Shown: positions 28,389 to 39,970, counted from the stretch's first letter. The stretch is 64,000 nt of DNA from Clostridiales bacterium (GCA_012514145.1 JAAZAV010000061.1:25009-89008), one strand, 5' to 3'. Notes: generated by a model from the sequence alone, not told the origin. Numbers and translations are program-made.

Positions 28389-28620
28389 AATGTTAACTCC
28401 CGAAACATTCATATAATGACGGTATTCTACACGATTGCAATGAAAAAATCAATATCTTAGGCGATAATTGTCTGTTAACCGGTGATTTACAGATATGCAA
28501 ATGTTCAGTCCCTCCGGCTTGTCTCAATATTAACACGCACGTAACAACAAAACACAACACATGTGATACAATTCAGAGTTAGCCGAAGGGCATAAAAAGA
28601 GAACCGCGGAGTATATATAC

Positions 28621-29109
28621 ATGGCAAAGAAAGAAGAAAAGACTAATGTAACGCGCATACTGGAGCAGTTAAAAATAAACTGTTCACAGCACGAATACAG
28701 CGTTGAGGACAATCATATCGAGGCGATGAGTGTGGCTGAGAAAATCGGCAGACCGCCCGAAAGCGTATACAAGACACTGGTGACAAAGGGCGCCGGCGGT
28801 CAGTATTTCGTGTTCTGTCTGCCCTCAAACGCCGAACTTGACCTGAAAAAGGCTGCGAGAGCCTGCGGCGAGAAGTCGGTGGCGATGATCCCGGTAGCCG
28901 ACATCAACAAGGTTACAGGCTATATCCGCGGCGGCTGCAGCCCCATCGGCATGAAGAAAAAGTATACAACCGTCATTCACGAGGCGGTGCTGGCGCTGGA
29001 TACCGTGTGTCTGAGCGCCGGACGCGTCGGCAGTCAGGTGGAACTTGCCCCAGCCGACCTGCTTCGAGCCGCGGAGGCATCGACTGCCGATATAATATCA
29101 GCGCCCTAA
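28621..29109 (+). CDS. Cys-tRNA(Pro) deacylase (YbaK/EbsC family)
   Basis: [39 protein letters not shown]...[20 protein letters not shown]. Confidence 0.92.
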   Translation: MAKKEEKTNVTRILEQLKINCSQHEYSVEDNHIEAMSVAEKIGRPPESVYKTLVTKGAGGQYFVFCLPSNAELDLKKAARACGEKSVAMIPVADINKVTGYIRGGCSPIGMKKKYTTVIHEAVLALDTVCLSAGRVGSQVELAPADLLRAAEASTADIISAP

Positions 29110-29130
29110 CAGCATTGAACAGAGGAGAAT

Positions 29131-31959
29131 ATGTCTGCAAAAAGCATTGTAATAAACGGCGCGCGGGTACATAACCTCAAGAATGTATCCCTCGAGATTC
29201 CCCGCGACAAATTTGTGGTTATAACAGGTCTGTCCGGTTCCGGCAAGTCGTCTCTTGCCTTTGACACCCTCTACGCCGAAGGGCACAGACGATTTGTGGA
29301 GTCACTGTCATCATATGCCCGGATGTTCTTGGGACAGCTTGACAAGCCGGAGGTTGACTCCATCGAAGGATTGTCGCCGGCAATTTCCATAGACCAGAAA
29401 ACCACCTCCCGCAATCCCCGCTCCACGGTGGGTACGGTAACCGAGATATACGACTACCTGCGTCTGCTCTATGCCCGGGTAGGTATACCTCACTGCCCCA
29501 TATGCGGCAGGGAGATTCGTCAGCAGTCGGTTGACCAGATCCTCGAGCGGATTTTCGAGCTGCCCGAGGGAACCCGATTCATGGTACTGGCGCCGGTGGT
29601 GCGGGCAAAGAAGGGCAGGCACGAGAAGGTCTTTGACGACGCGCGCCGCTCGGGCTATGTCCGAGTGCGTGTCGACGGCTATATGTACGACCTGTCGGAG
29701 AACCAACAGTTAGATAAGAATAAGAAGCATACCATTGATATCGTCGTCGACCGTCTGGTGATGAAGCCGAACATCCGCACCCGGCTCTCAGACTCGGTGG
29801 AGACGGCGCTTAACCTTGCCGAGGGCATGCTGACCATCGCGGTTATCGAAGGCGAGGAATTGAGCTTTTCACAAAATTACGCCTGCGAGGAGCACGGGAT
29901 ATCCCTCGGCGAGCTGACTCCCCGTATGTTCTCATTCAACAACCCGGCGGGCGCATGCCCCGACTGTGCGGGTCTGGGTGAGCTTAGGGTGGTTTCCCCC
30001 GAGAAGGTAATACCCGATCCGACACGTTCGCTGCGTAATATGGCGATACAGGTCAACGGCTTCAAGAGCGCCGATGAAGAAACCTGGATGGGCCCGCTTT
30101 TCGAGGCGGTGCTGAAGGATTACGGCTGCGATCTTGACACCCCCGTCCGTGACATGCCCGAGGAGGCAAAGAACGCGCTTCTTTACGGCACAGGCGAGAA
30201 AACCTATGAAATCACCCGATACTTTGGCGGCATGGGGCACAACTCGGTGACCAAATATTCGGGCATAATCGATGTTATCCAGCGCCGTTACGAGCAAACA
30301 CAGAACGAATATTACGAAGAGTTTGTGGAGGAAATTCCCTGCCGCACCTGTAAGGGCACACGCCTGCGCCCCGAGGTACTGGCGGTTACCGTCGGAGGGA
30401 TAAATATCCATGAATTCTGTGTTATGTCGGTGGTGGACGCCTTTGATTTCATCGAAAACCTGCAATTTACTCCCACCGAGCTTGCCATTGCCGCCGAGAT
30501 AATCAAGGAAATCAAGGCTCGACTCGGTTTCATGCGCAGTGTTGGGCTTGAATATCTCACCCTTTCGCGAAAAGCCGGCAGCCTCTCGGGCGGCGAAGCG
30601 CAGCGTATACGTCTGGCAACACAGATAGGCTCCTCACTTGTGGGAGTAATGTACATACTCGATGAACCCAGCATAGGTCTGCATCAGCGCGACAACAGCA
30701 AACTTATTGACACACTGAAGCGGCTGCGCGATGCAGGCAATACCGTCATAGTGGTTGAGCACGATGAGGAAACCATGTCTGCCTCCGATTGGATAATCGA
30801 CATAGGTCCGGGCGCCGGCGTGCACGGCGGTCATATAGTAGCCGCGGGCACTCCCGAGCAGATCATGGCATGCCGCGAATCAGTGACCGGTGATTACCTG
30901 TCGGGACGCAAATCAATACTGGTACCTGCCGAGCGCCGTCAGGGCAACGGTCAGTACCTGAAAGTCTATGGTGCAAGAGAGAATAACCTAAAGAATATAG
31001 ATGTGGCATTCACCCTTGGCTGTTTTATATGCGTCACCGGTGTGTCGGGTTCGGGAAAGTCATCGCTGGTCAACGGCATACTCAACGCCGCGCTGGCACG
31101 TCAGCTTAACCGCGCCTACACTTATCCCGGAAAGCACGACCGTATAGAGGGCATGGAGCATCTTGACAAGGTCATTACCATAGACCAAAGCCCCATAGGA
31201 CGCACTCCCCGCTCCAACCCCGCCACATATACCGGGCTGTTCAACGATATTCGTGAGCTCTTCGCAAACACCACTGACGCAAAGGTGCGTGGCTACAGAG
31301 CGAACCGCTTCTCGTTCAATCTGAAGGGCGGTCGCTGCGAGGCGTGTGAAGGCGACGGAGTCAAGCGCATAGAGATGCATTTTCTGCCGGATGTTTACGT
31401 AACCTGCGATGTCTGTCGTGGCAAGCGCTATAACCACGACACCCTTGAGGTAAGATACAAGGGCAAGAACATATTTGACGTGCTGGATATGACCGCCGCA
31501 GAGGCATACGACTTCTTCTCTTCGGTGCCCAGACTGGCGAGACGTCTTAAAACACTGTGTGACGTGGGTCTGGGATATATCAAACTCGGACAGTCGTCAA
31601 CTACACTTTCGGGCGGCGAAGCGCAGCGTGTCAAGCTTGCCACCGAGCTTTCGAAGCGCTCCACCGGGCGTACCGTCTATATACTGGACGAGCCTACCAC
31701 CGGTCTCCATTCCGCCGATGTGGCACAGCTGCTTGATGTGCTCAATAAGCTCACCGACGGCGGCAACACCGTCATCGTTATAGAGCATAACCTGAACATT
31801 ATCAAGACCGCCGACTATATAATCGACCTGGGACCCGAGGGAGGTGACGGCGGCGGGACTGTCGTTGCATGCGGCACTCCCGAGCAGATCGCGCAATGCG
31901 AAGCCTCATACACCGGAATGTATCTGAAAAAGGTACTGCCGCCGTCCAAATCCGAATAA
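29131..31959 (+). CDS. uvrA: Excinuclease ABC subunit A
   Basis: [37 protein letters not shown]; two ABC domains and Cys4 zinc motifs. Confidence 0.98.
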   Translation: MSAKSIVINGARVHNLKNVSLEIPRDKFVVITGLSGSGKSSLAFDTLYAEGHRRFVESLSSYARMFLGQLDKPEVDSIEGLSPAISIDQKTTSRNPRSTVGTVTEIYDYLRLLYARVGIPHCPICGREIRQQSVDQILERIFELPEGTRFMVLAPVVRAKKGRHEKVFDDARRSGYVRVRVDGYMYDLSENQQLDKNKKHTIDIVVDRLVMKPNIRTRLSDSVETALNLAEGMLTIAVIEGEELSFSQNYACEEHGISLGELTPRMFSFNNPAGACPDCAGLGELRVVSPEKVIPDPTRSLRNMAIQVNGFKSADEETWMGPLFEAVLKDYGCDLDTPVRDMPEEAKNALLYGTGEKTYEITRYFGGMGHNSVTKYSGIIDVIQRRYEQTQNEYYEEFVEEIPCRTCKGTRLRPEVLAVTVGGINIHEFCVMSVVDAFDFIENLQFTPTELAIAAEIIKEIKARLGFMRSVGLEYLTLSRKAGSLSGGEAQRIRLATQIGSSLVGVMYILDEPSIGLHQRDNSKLIDTLKRLRDAGNTVIVVEHDEETMSASDWIIDIGPGAGVHGGHIVAAGTPEQIMACRESVTGDYLSGRKSILVPAERRQGNGQYLKVYGARENNLKNIDVAFTLGCFICVTGVSGSGKSSLVNGILNAALARQLNRAYTYPGKHDRIEGMEHLDKVITIDQSPIGRTPRSNPATYTGLFNDIRELFANTTDAKVRGYRANRFSFNLKGGRCEACEGDGVKRIEMHFLPDVYVTCDVCRGKRYNHDTLEVRYKGKNIFDVLDMTAAEAYDFFSSVPRLARRLKTLCDVGLGYIKLGQSSTTLSGGEAQRVKLATELSKRSTGRTVYILDEPTTGLHSADVAQLLDVLNKLTDGGNTVIVIEHNLNIIKTADYIIDLGPEGGDGGGTVVACGTPEQIAQCEASYTGMYLKKVLPPSKSE

Positions 31960-31972
31960 GTCCTGATAAAAG

Positions 31973-32014
31973 ATATCGTCCCCGCTGTCATATTAACGAC
32001 AACGGGGACGATAT
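31973..32014. terminator. Bidirectional intrinsic terminator between uvrA and the A2M-like gene
   Basis: ATATCGTCCCCGCTGTC / GACAACGGGGACGATAT. Confidence 0.88.
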
Positions 32015-32042
32015 TTATTTGTGGAATTTTTTCCTCGACTGC

Positions 32043-35000
32043 TTAATCAAAGGTAACGGTGAGCGAATCGCTGTAAGCCATGGTATTGCCGCTCAGCGCC
32101 ACAGCCGGTTCAACCGTGTAGCTGCCGGGGAAAGCGCCGCGGATGATGTAGCATACCGAGCCGGTGACGGTACGAGTCTGGCGGCCGGAGAGCTTGTCGC
32201 CCACAGGATTGCAGACGGTTATTCGCCCGTTCATCATCTGAGCGCTGTTATACAGCCAGGCGTAAGTGTACCTGGAGTATTCACCTTTGTTCAGACCCAG
32301 GTCGGCGGTGCGCACATAGCGGGCGCCGGATGGGATGCGGTCGTTCAAGTTGAAACAGAGGTAATCGCTGTCAATAACAGCGGTGTAGGAGATTTTGACC
32401 ATCCAGAATCCCCGCTTTTCGTCATACTTCTCAACCGTCTTGGTGAGCTTCAGCGAATCGGAGGCGTCCGCATAATCGGCGGCTTCGGCGTAGCTGCCCT
32501 TGTAGGCAGCGTAAATCAGAAGCTTGTCAGCGCCGGAAGTGAGCTTGAAGCTATTCCAGCCCGCCTTGTCAAGGGTGATGCAGTGTCTGCCCAGAGGAGA
32601 CAGTGTGAAGTCAAGACTCTTGCCGTCGGCGGTGCAGGTGATTTCAAGCTTTTCTGCGGAATCGGCAGGATAGTAGGATGCCGCGAACGCCGCCAGCTGC
32701 AGGGCATAGGTGTCGATCGACGAGGTATGGGTGGTGATATAGCGTGCCATGTCCTTTGCTGTATCGGGCAGCAGACGGGATGCGGCAAGCAGCGCCGTGG
32801 CAGTGAGATCGAGGTTTGATTCCGTGTCGTTCGACTGGTCTGCTTTGAAATACGAGCCGCTTTGCGATTCGGTAAAGTACCTGTCGGCTACGCTGTTGTA
32901 AAGCGGGAGGGCGGACACCCTGTCGCCCATTGCCGCAAAGGCAGCCGCCAGGATCAGCTTGGCTTCATCGGTGAGGTAAGGATTGGAAATGAGCTGACGA
33001 AGCTCGGGCAGCACCGGACGTCCCAGAGCGCTCAGTCCCAGATAGGCAGCGCAGAGTTCGGTGATATCGGAATTGTCGGAGCCGTTTATATATCGGACAA
33101 AAGCCGCGGCAAGGCTGCTCTTGACCTCATCGGTCAGCGAATCGGGGGAGGAATAGGCAATCATTGCCGAGAGGGTTACATTGCCTTCGGAATAGGGCAG
33201 CAGACGGATAAGTCCGTTGTCGGCGATATAGCTGCCTGCAAGTTCGCTTCTGATCTGCTTGAGCGATTCGTCGAAGCCGCGGTTGTCAGCCTCGGCGCTT
33301 AACTTCTCAACCAGCTGCATAGCCGCATAGTTGGCAGCCATCGAATCGGCACGCGAGTTCCCGCCGCCCCTCATGATTGAAGATATGACTTCAACAACCC
33401 CTGCATATTCGGCACTGATAAATGAGAGGGTTACCGGGTACATAACCGGTTTCAGTGTGGACAGATTCCCGGCTTTTACGGTACGGCGGACATCGGTGAT
33501 GAGTCCGCTGTCGGCAACCGTGAATGGCAGTTTCACGGCATCGGAGTATTCGCCGCATACCGCGGTGATCGTTACGGTGTAGTTTCCGTTCTTGAGATTG
33601 TCTCCGATAGTGAAAGCCCTGTATTCGCCGGCAGCGCTCTCAGCGGAAGTCTCGAATACAGTCTTGCTGCCGTCCTCAACCTTTACGGTGTAGCTTACGG
33701 AGCTTCCGGTTTCCAGTTTGCTGCCGTAGACTCTCGCCGAGGCGGTTATGCTGTCGCCGGTGACATATAGTTCGCTGATCTCTGCGTTGACGAAGAAGGG
33801 AAGAGTGCAGATTATACCGCCAACCGCCGCTCCGAGCTTGCGGGAGGATTTAACGCCGATATCGCCCAGACATTCGGCTGCGGCGGTGAGACGCCATTCG
33901 GTTATGTTGTCGGGAGCCTTGAAGGCAAAGCGGGCGGTGCCGGTTTCATCGGTGACTGCGGTTTCAAAGAGTGGATTGTCGAGGAAACTCTCGCGGACGA
34001 CAATTTCGCCGGAACCGCCGCCTCTGCCGCCGGCGACCGGCATTTCAGCGGCGCTATCATATACCATAGCCGATTCAGAGCCCGCCATGCCTCCTGCAAA
34101 AGCCTTTGCACCCATATCCCTGGTCATTGCTGTATTATATTTACCGATACCGCCATTGAATCTTGAGCCGGCAAGCGAAACACGAATGTCACGGGGGTAA
34201 TAGATATATCGGCTGCTCAGATAGTATGAGTCAAGCGGCTCAATGTTCTGTTCACCGAGTGCGAAACATGCCTGGTCAACCATGGAAAGGGTTACAGACG
34301 CGCCGCTCACCGGCTTGCCGTCGATATCGGTGACGGCGGCTTCCACTTTCACTTCGCTGCCCGGACGGTAGGATTCGGCGTCGGGGGTAAGGGAAATATT
34401 CAGAGCAGAGCCTTTTTCGTAGTCATATATCGGCGTATAGTTTAACTGCAGGAAGGATGAGCCGTCCCATACGGTTACAAACACGGTGCAGCCGCCGACG
34501 AGACTGTCGGTATACTCAAAGTCCAGACTGCCGCCGGCGGTCACGCCGTATGAGCGTCTGCCAGACACGTTGTTTATCGTATAGATGGCGGGAGAATCCG
34601 ACGGTTCGCTGCCGTATAAAAGGTTCAGTTTTACAGTCTCGCCGATGAGCCAACGCTCCTTTTCAGCTTTCAGTTCGTAGTATTGGTATTCGCCGTCGCC
34701 GTACATGGGAGGAACATCCTCGCTTGAACCGGCGGTGGCGTATGAATAGTGCTTGTAGCTGCATCCGGCAGCCTCATCATGAAAGACCACTTCATAACGG
34801 TAGTAGCCTTCAAAGCCTTTCTCCGGCACCACATGCTCGAGACGCAGCGTACCGTTGATGTCGGCGGTATAGCTTTCGATCTCCTTCTCATCGACTCTGA
34901 AATCATAGACTTGGCTGGTGGTTTTACTGATGGGGTCATATCTGGTACCCGAAATGGTGCGTACATACTTGTATTCGATGAGCCTTACATCGACTTTGCC

Positions 35001-37337
35001 GGATGCGGGTGATCCGATGGTATTGTCGGGGAATACCTTGTAGTCGAAGTCCTCTTCGGTGAGAAGCTTTGAGGTGTCAAGATTATTGAGCCGAACCTCG
35101 GAATAGGACTGTCCCTCCTCGGGAACGATCCGCTCCACCGAGAATACATAGTCGCTGTTGAAATACTTCGTATCGGCAGAGAGATACAGGTGGCTCTCTT
35201 CCTCGCCGATAAGTTCTGCATAGGCATAGATATTCTGGGGACGGGTGGAGCGGCTGTCAAGTGCCGTAGTCTTGAAGGTGTGCACCGCCTCGCCCTTCTG
35301 ATCGGTGGTAAGGGCGATGCCGTTGTTTATAAAATTCGTTGTTATAAGGTTGAAGGTCAGCCCGGGTGCGGGAGTGCCGTCGTAGAACGCGGCGCTGATT
35401 GTGAGTGTTGCCGTGTCGCCGCGGCGATAGAAGAGCCGGTCAAAGCTGATATTGCCTCTATATACCGGCTTATCCTCCTGGGTGACCGAGATGTACTTGG
35501 AAATAACGGTGTTGTCGTCGGCGTCATATATGCGCAGGCGCATGCCGTAGCTGGAAATCGCCTCATAGCTTATGCTGCCCGAGAAACTGCCGTCGGGCGC
35601 AACCTCCAGCACAGCGGGGGAGAGCTGCGAACCCAGGGTGGCAAAGAGCCTGTCGGGTATGGTTTTCCCGACTGCCTTAGGTGCTATGATGCCGCGAAAA
35701 TTCACCGTGTCGTCGGCGAAATAGGTTTCACGGTCGGCGAACAGGAAGTACATCCAGTTATCCGAATAATCTGCGTAATCGAGCGATGCGATAAGCAGCA
35801 GTGTATCTTCGCCGGAAGTGATTACTGTCAGCGCGGTGTTGCCTGTCGCTTCCGATTCGGTAATGACCGCAATGCCGTTTTCGTCGGTTACGGCACTGAC
35901 AGCCTTAAACTCATTGCCGTCCGCGCCCCAGCCCTCGGTGTAGTCGAAGAATTCAGCAGTCACCGATGCGGATGCGGCAGGACTGCCGTCCTTCATAACC
36001 CAAAGAAGCATGCCGCCCCCCGCCTCGGTGTAGGCGTTTAGCGAGGTGACCTGTATAAGAACCTGCTGGTTAAATGTGAATCCTTTTCCTCCCAGAGAAC
36101 ATTCCACAGTTACATTCGCAAGGTATGCGCCCCGTTCCAGCTTGGGGATATTTACCTTGCCGCTGATATTGCTGTATGTTTTATCCGATTCGTCAGCCCC
36201 GCCCGTGAGCCTTGCCGCAACAGACAGACCTTCGGTCGGGAAGATATACTTGTCCTCTGAAGATTGTGCCTTCTTTACCTCCTCGGTGAAGGCTTTGAAG
36301 GAAGGATATTTAAAAAGCTCGCCTGAGGTACTGACATACTTAAGCCGGTTATCCCTGTTGTAAGACCAGCAGTAGACCTGATATTCGAGTCTGTTTGTCA
36401 CACCCGGAGCGAATACTGCCTCGGATACCAGATTGAACATCACGGAAGCATTGTCGTCATGGGTGGTGTAAGCGCCGGTACGGAAGCGCACAGTTTTGGA
36501 ATCGCCCAGCCTTTCGCCGTTCACCGAGGTAATGTCTTCGGATATTTCAAGGTAATATGCCTTGCCGCCTTCGAGATACTCAGACGGGATGAAAACCGCG
36601 GTGCGGCAGTCGGGATAGAGGCGCACTTCGCCTTCAACCGCGCTGCGCCCGTCACCGGTGCCGGTGTAGACCTTCATGCCGTCTTTTACGCTGTCGGAGG
36701 TCACGGGCATGGTGAAGGTGACCTCTATTCCGGTGTTTGTGGGAACCTCGGTGGATGTGTCCGCCGGCAGTGTTTCCTTGACCGCCAGTTTTGTGCCGGT
36801 CTGGAAAGCGTAGCTGTAGCGGGAATGATCCGGGTCGATTATCGTCAGATCCTCATCCTCGTTACAGTACTCACAAATTGTGATGCGGTAGACAGTGTCC
36901 GGGACAAGCTCACGCTCGGGCACGACCTTGAATCCGCCCGACGCGTTCGGAAACATCTTTAATCCCACATCCGGGGTTATGGATATTGCTCTCTGCAGCC
37001 GTTCGATATCCATATCGCCGGAGCATTCAACATTGAAGTATGAGTCGGTGGGGATAAGCCCGCCGCTCTCACCGTGGGCGGTGACCGATATCTCACCCAG
37101 ACTGCCGCAAATAGCCCCGGTCTGAATAGTGTGTATGGTCAATTCGTTCTCCTTAATTCTGTTGTCATCCGGAGCGGTTGCCGTCTCGGCTTTGTCTGCT
37201 CCCATTGCAGATGATACGATGCCGCCCATAACCTGCGACACCGTCTGCGCGCAGCCGGGGAAAATCATCAGTGCTGACAGCAGAAGACATATAAGCACAG
37301 CTTTTTTGCCGCGCCGCGTGTTTGTGTTAAGTTTCAT
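32043..37337 (-). CDS. Alpha-2-macroglobulin family lipoprotein (1764 aa), no thioester motif
   Basis: Lipobox MIFPGCAQ; MG domains; VRESFLDNPLFETAVTDETGTARFAFKAPDNITEWRLTAAAE is an A2M hallmark; C-terminal helical and receptor-binding-like regions. Confidence 0.9.
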   Translation of the reverse strand: MKLNTNTRRGKKAVLICLLLSALMIFPGCAQTVSQVMGGIVSSAMGADKAETATAPDDNRIKENELTIHTIQTGAICGSLGEISVTAHGESGGLIPTDSYFNVECSGDMDIERLQRAISITPDVGLKMFPNASGGFKVVPERELVPDTVYRITICEYCNEDEDLTIIDPDHSRYSYAFQTGTKLAVKETLPADTSTEVPTNTGIEVTFTMPVTSDSVKDGMKVYTGTGDGRSAVEGEVRLYPDCRTAVFIPSEYLEGGKAYYLEISEDITSVNGERLGDSKTVRFRTGAYTTHDDNASVMFNLVSEAVFAPGVTNRLEYQVYCWSYNRDNRLKYVSTSGELFKYPSFKAFTEEVKKAQSSEDKYIFPTEGLSVAARLTGGADESDKTYSNISGKVNIPKLERGAYLANVTVECSLGGKGFTFNQQVLIQVTSLNAYTEAGGGMLLWVMKDGSPAASASVTAEFFDYTEGWGADGNEFKAVSAVTDENGIAVITESEATGNTALTVITSGEDTLLLIASLDYADYSDNWMYFLFADRETYFADDTVNFRGIIAPKAVGKTIPDRLFATLGSQLSPAVLEVAPDGSFSGSISYEAISSYGMRLRIYDADDNTVISKYISVTQEDKPVYRGNISFDRLFYRRGDTATLTISAAFYDGTPAPGLTFNLITTNFINNGIALTTDQKGEAVHTFKTTALDSRSTRPQNIYAYAELIGEEESHLYLSADTKYFNSDYVFSVERIVPEEGQSYSEVRLNNLDTSKLLTEEDFDYKVFPDNTIGSPASGKVDVRLIEYKYVRTISGTRYDPISKTTSQVYDFRVDEKEIESYTADINGTLRLEHVVPEKGFEGYYRYEVVFHDEAAGCSYKHYSYATAGSSEDVPPMYGDGEYQYYELKAEKERWLIGETVKLNLLYGSEPSDSPAIYTINNVSGRRSYGVTAGGSLDFEYTDSLVGGCTVFVTVWDGSSFLQLNYTPIYDYEKGSALNISLTPDAESYRPGSEVKVEAAVTDIDGKPVSGASVTLSMVDQACFALGEQNIEPLDSYYLSSRYIYYPRDIRVSLAGSRFNGGIGKYNTAMTRDMGAKAFAGGMAGSESAMVYDSAAEMPVAGGRGGGSGEIVVRESFLDNPLFETAVTDETGTARFAFKAPDNITEWRLTAAAECLGDIGVKSSRKLGAAVGGIICTLPFFVNAEISELYVTGDSITASARVYGSKLETGSSVSYTVKVEDGSKTVFETSAESAAGEYRAFTIGDNLKNGNYTVTITAVCGEYSDAVKLPFTVADSGLITDVRRTVKAGNLSTLKPVMYPVTLSFISAEYAGVVEVISSIMRGGGNSRADSMAANYAAMQLVEKLSAEADNRGFDESLKQIRSELAGSYIADNGLIRLLPYSEGNVTLSAMIAYSSPDSLTDEVKSSLAAAFVRYINGSDNSDITELCAAYLGLSALGRPVLPELRQLISNPYLTDEAKLILAAAFAAMGDRVSALPLYNSVADRYFTESQSGSYFKADQSNDTESNLDLTATALLAASRLLPDTAKDMARYITTHTSSIDTYALQLAAFAASYYPADSAEKLEITCTADGKSLDFTLSPLGRHCITLDKAGWNSFKLTSGADKLLIYAAYKGSYAEAADYADASDSLKLTKTVEKYDEKRGFWMVKISYTAVIDSDYLCFNLNDRIPSGARYVRTADLGLNKGEYSRYTYAWLYNSAQMMNGRITVCNPVGDKLSGRQTRTVTGSVCYIIRGAFPGSYTVEPAVALSGNTMAYSDSLTVTFD

Positions 37338-37551
37338 TTATAGTTCTCCTCTCTTTGGGAATTGTATCCTATCTGTTGTTTAGATCTGCTGTTTAGACGC
37401 CTGGCTTTTCAATAAGTTCCGATTATGGGATGTAAAACCACACAAATTGTATTGAAAAAATAACAAAAAATCAGCGAAAATACTGTTTTATTCATGAAAT
37501 GTTTAACATTAAGGTGTATAATGAACAAACATTTCCCTATGGAGGTTAACG

Positions 37552-38403
37552 ATGACAGCAAGACATCGGTTCAGAACAAATATTGTACTGCTTTTGCTGC
37601 TGACTTTTGCCGTTCTGCCGATACTTACGGCATGCGGTGAAGAGATTTCCGATGCACCCGGAGTGCTGACACATGACGCGATATGTATCAGCTTTGACGG
37701 CAGCGGCGGTACTGTGACAAAAGGCGATCCTGACTCAGCCATTATAACCGAGAGACGCTGCGAGCTGGTATACGGCGGCGCATACAGCCTGTCGGGCAGC
37801 TTTTCGGGGCAGATTATCGTAGCCGTTTCTCCGGATGAGCCGGTGGAACTGATTCTCGACAATCTGACGGTTAACAGCCATTCGGCGGCGATACGCATCG
37901 ACAGTACGTCCGGAGCAACCATAACACTTCCGGCAGGCACATCCAGCACACTGTCCGACTCTTCGCAGTACAAAGATACCCGCGCCAACGCATGTCTCGC
38001 CGCAGCCACCGATCTTACAATCCGAGGCGAAGGCAAACTGAGCATTACCGGTAATTACAACAACGGTCTTGATACCTCTAAGAATCTGATTATAGAGGGC
38101 GGCTCCATTGAGGTTAACGCCCCGAACAATGCGGTTCGCGGCAATATCTCGGTGACGGTCAGCGGCGGCTCCATGCGGATTATTTCGGGCGACGACGGTA
38201 TAAAAACCGCCTCCAAGAAGGACGGTACGGTGGGCAACTTCATCATGACCGACGGAGATATTGTCATTAGCGCCGCAGACGACGGCATACAGGCCGCCAT
38301 ATCGGTAAATATAACCGGCGGGCGTCTTACCATATCCTGTGCCGGCGAGTCGATAAACAGCCCGATAAAGTCGGTTGCCGCCGGTTGCCTTATTACATCC
38401 TAA
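37552..38403 (+). CDS. Carbohydrate-binding domain-containing (DUF4353-like) lipoprotein, short form
   Basis: Signal with LTACGE lipobox; beta-helix repeats (LTIRGEGKLSITGNYNNGLDTSKNLIIEGGSIEVNAPNNAVRG). Confidence 0.8.
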   Translation: MTARHRFRTNIVLLLLLTFAVLPILTACGEEISDAPGVLTHDAICISFDGSGGTVTKGDPDSAIITERRCELVYGGAYSLSGSFSGQIIVAVSPDEPVELILDNLTVNSHSAAIRIDSTSGATITLPAGTSSTLSDSSQYKDTRANACLAAATDLTIRGEGKLSITGNYNNGLDTSKNLIIEGGSIEVNAPNNAVRGNISVTVSGGSMRIISGDDGIKTASKKDGTVGNFIMTDGDIVISAADDGIQAAISVNITGGRLTISCAGESINSPIKSVAAGCLITS

Positions 38404-38415
38404 CGGAGGCAAGCC

Positions 38416-39090
38416 GTGAAATTAAGACACGAATATAAATTTCCGATAAGCGAGACGGACATACAGGTGCTTCGCATGCGTCTCGGTGCCGTGCTTCAGC
38501 GTGATAAGTATACAATGGCGGACGGCAGGTATCGGGTGCGCAGTCTTTACTTCGATAATCTATACGATAAAGCGCTGCTCGAAAAGCTTGACGGACTCCA
38601 ATACCGGGAAAAGTTCAGAATCCGCTTGTACAACGGTGACCACAGTTTCATAATGCTTGAGAAAAAGAGCAAGTACAACAACCTGTCGCGCAAGCTCCAG
38701 ACCCGGCTCAGATATGACGAGGTGGCGCAGCTGATTGAAGGACATACCGACTGGATGCCGCTGAGGGGCGACCCGCTTATAAACGAACTGCATGCCAGGA
38801 TGAAGAATGATTTGCTGCGTCCGCAGACGGTGGTCGAATATCTTCGCGAACCGTTTACCTATCCTGCGGGCAATGTGCGGATTACCATAGATTCGGACAT
38901 CCGCACCGGTATTCTGTCAAAGGCATTCCTTGATCCGGATCTGACGCTGCTTGAAGCTGCGCCGGGTGAAGCGGTACTCGAGGTCAAATATGACGAGTAT
39001 CTGCCTGACCTGATACGCGGGCTTGTGAATCTCGGAACCAGACGGGCATCCTCCTTCTCCAAATACGCGGTCAGCCGCCGCTTCGGCTGA
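38416..39090 (+). CDS. VTC domain-containing protein (polyphosphate polymerase-like)
   Basis: LRHEYKFPIS...YRVRSLYFDNLYDKALLEKLDGLQYREKFRIRLYN...FIMLEKKSKYNNLSRK. Confidence 0.88.
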   Translation: MKLRHEYKFPISETDIQVLRMRLGAVLQRDKYTMADGRYRVRSLYFDNLYDKALLEKLDGLQYREKFRIRLYNGDHSFIMLEKKSKYNNLSRKLQTRLRYDEVAQLIEGHTDWMPLRGDPLINELHARMKNDLLRPQTVVEYLREPFTYPAGNVRITIDSDIRTGILSKAFLDPDLTLLEAAPGEAVLEVKYDEYLPDLIRGLVNLGTRRASSFSKYAVSRRFG

Positions 39091-39136
39091 TACAGTTAAA
39101 CACAAAAATACAAATATTATAAATCGGAGTTTTAAT

Positions 39137-39811
39137 ATGACATTCAAGGATATTTTTAAATCGAGCTTCCTCGAGAACTTCAATGCCATAAGCATGCTGG
39201 ATATGGTACTTGCGATACTCCTCTCCTTCGCGGTCGGCTGCTTTATATTCTACATTTATAAGAAGACCTACCCGGGCATAATGTACTCCCAGAGCTTCGG
39301 CGTCACCCTGATATCCCTCACCATGATCACTACCATTGTCATTCTTGCGGTAACCTCCAATGTGGTTCTTTCTCTTGGCATGGTTGGAGCACTGTCCATT
39401 GTGCGCTTCAGAGCCGCCATCAAGGATCCCCTTGACATAGTTTTCCTTTTCTGGGCTATAGCGGTGGGTATAGTTCTGGCTGCAGGGCTTATCCCGCTGG
39501 CGGTTATCGGTTCTATAGTCATCGGCGTTATCCTTGTGGTATTCGTCAATGTAAAGGTGTTTGACACTCCTTATATCACCGTGATTACCTGCGAAAACGA
39601 AACGGCGGAGCGCGAAGTTACTTCCTACCTCTCAACCAATGTCAGAAAGTCTGTCGTAAAGAGCAAAACAGTAGCTCCAGGCCGTATTGAACTGAACTTT
39701 GAAGTCAGACTCGAAAAGGGCGGCGATACATCATTCGTAAACGGACTCACTGCAATTAAGGGCGTCACCAACGCCATTCTGGTGAGCTACAACGGCGACT
39801 ATACGGCTTAA
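39137..39811 (+). CDS. DUF4956 domain-containing membrane protein
   Basis: N-terminal TM segments, SLGMVGALSIVRFRAAIKDPLDIVFLFWAIAVGI. Confidence 0.88.
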   Translation: MTFKDIFKSSFLENFNAISMLDMVLAILLSFAVGCFIFYIYKKTYPGIMYSQSFGVTLISLTMITTIVILAVTSNVVLSLGMVGALSIVRFRAAIKDPLDIVFLFWAIAVGIVLAAGLIPLAVIGSIVIGVILVVFVNVKVFDTPYITVITCENETAEREVTSYLSTNVRKSVVKSKTVAPGRIELNFEVRLEKGGDTSFVNGLTAIKGVTNAILVSYNGDYTA

Positions 39812-39970
39812 TCTGCCGGTTATGTAAAAAACGGAATCATTGCCGCACCAGACTGATCACACCATAAACCCGATATACCGGATGTTTCGACAATCAGCCG
39901 AAAATCAGCATACGGTGTATAGTGCGGAAAATGCGAAACACGGAAAATGCTGAAAATTAATAAATAGTTA

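Noticed and set aside
31869-32819. 316-aa + strand ORF antisense to the A2M-like gene
   Set aside because: Shadow ORF in GC-biased coding sequence; no recognisable domain, and the opposite strand has strong A2M motifs.
35190-36041. 283-aa + strand ORF antisense to the A2M-like gene
   Set aside because: Same reason: antisense reading frame without family motifs.
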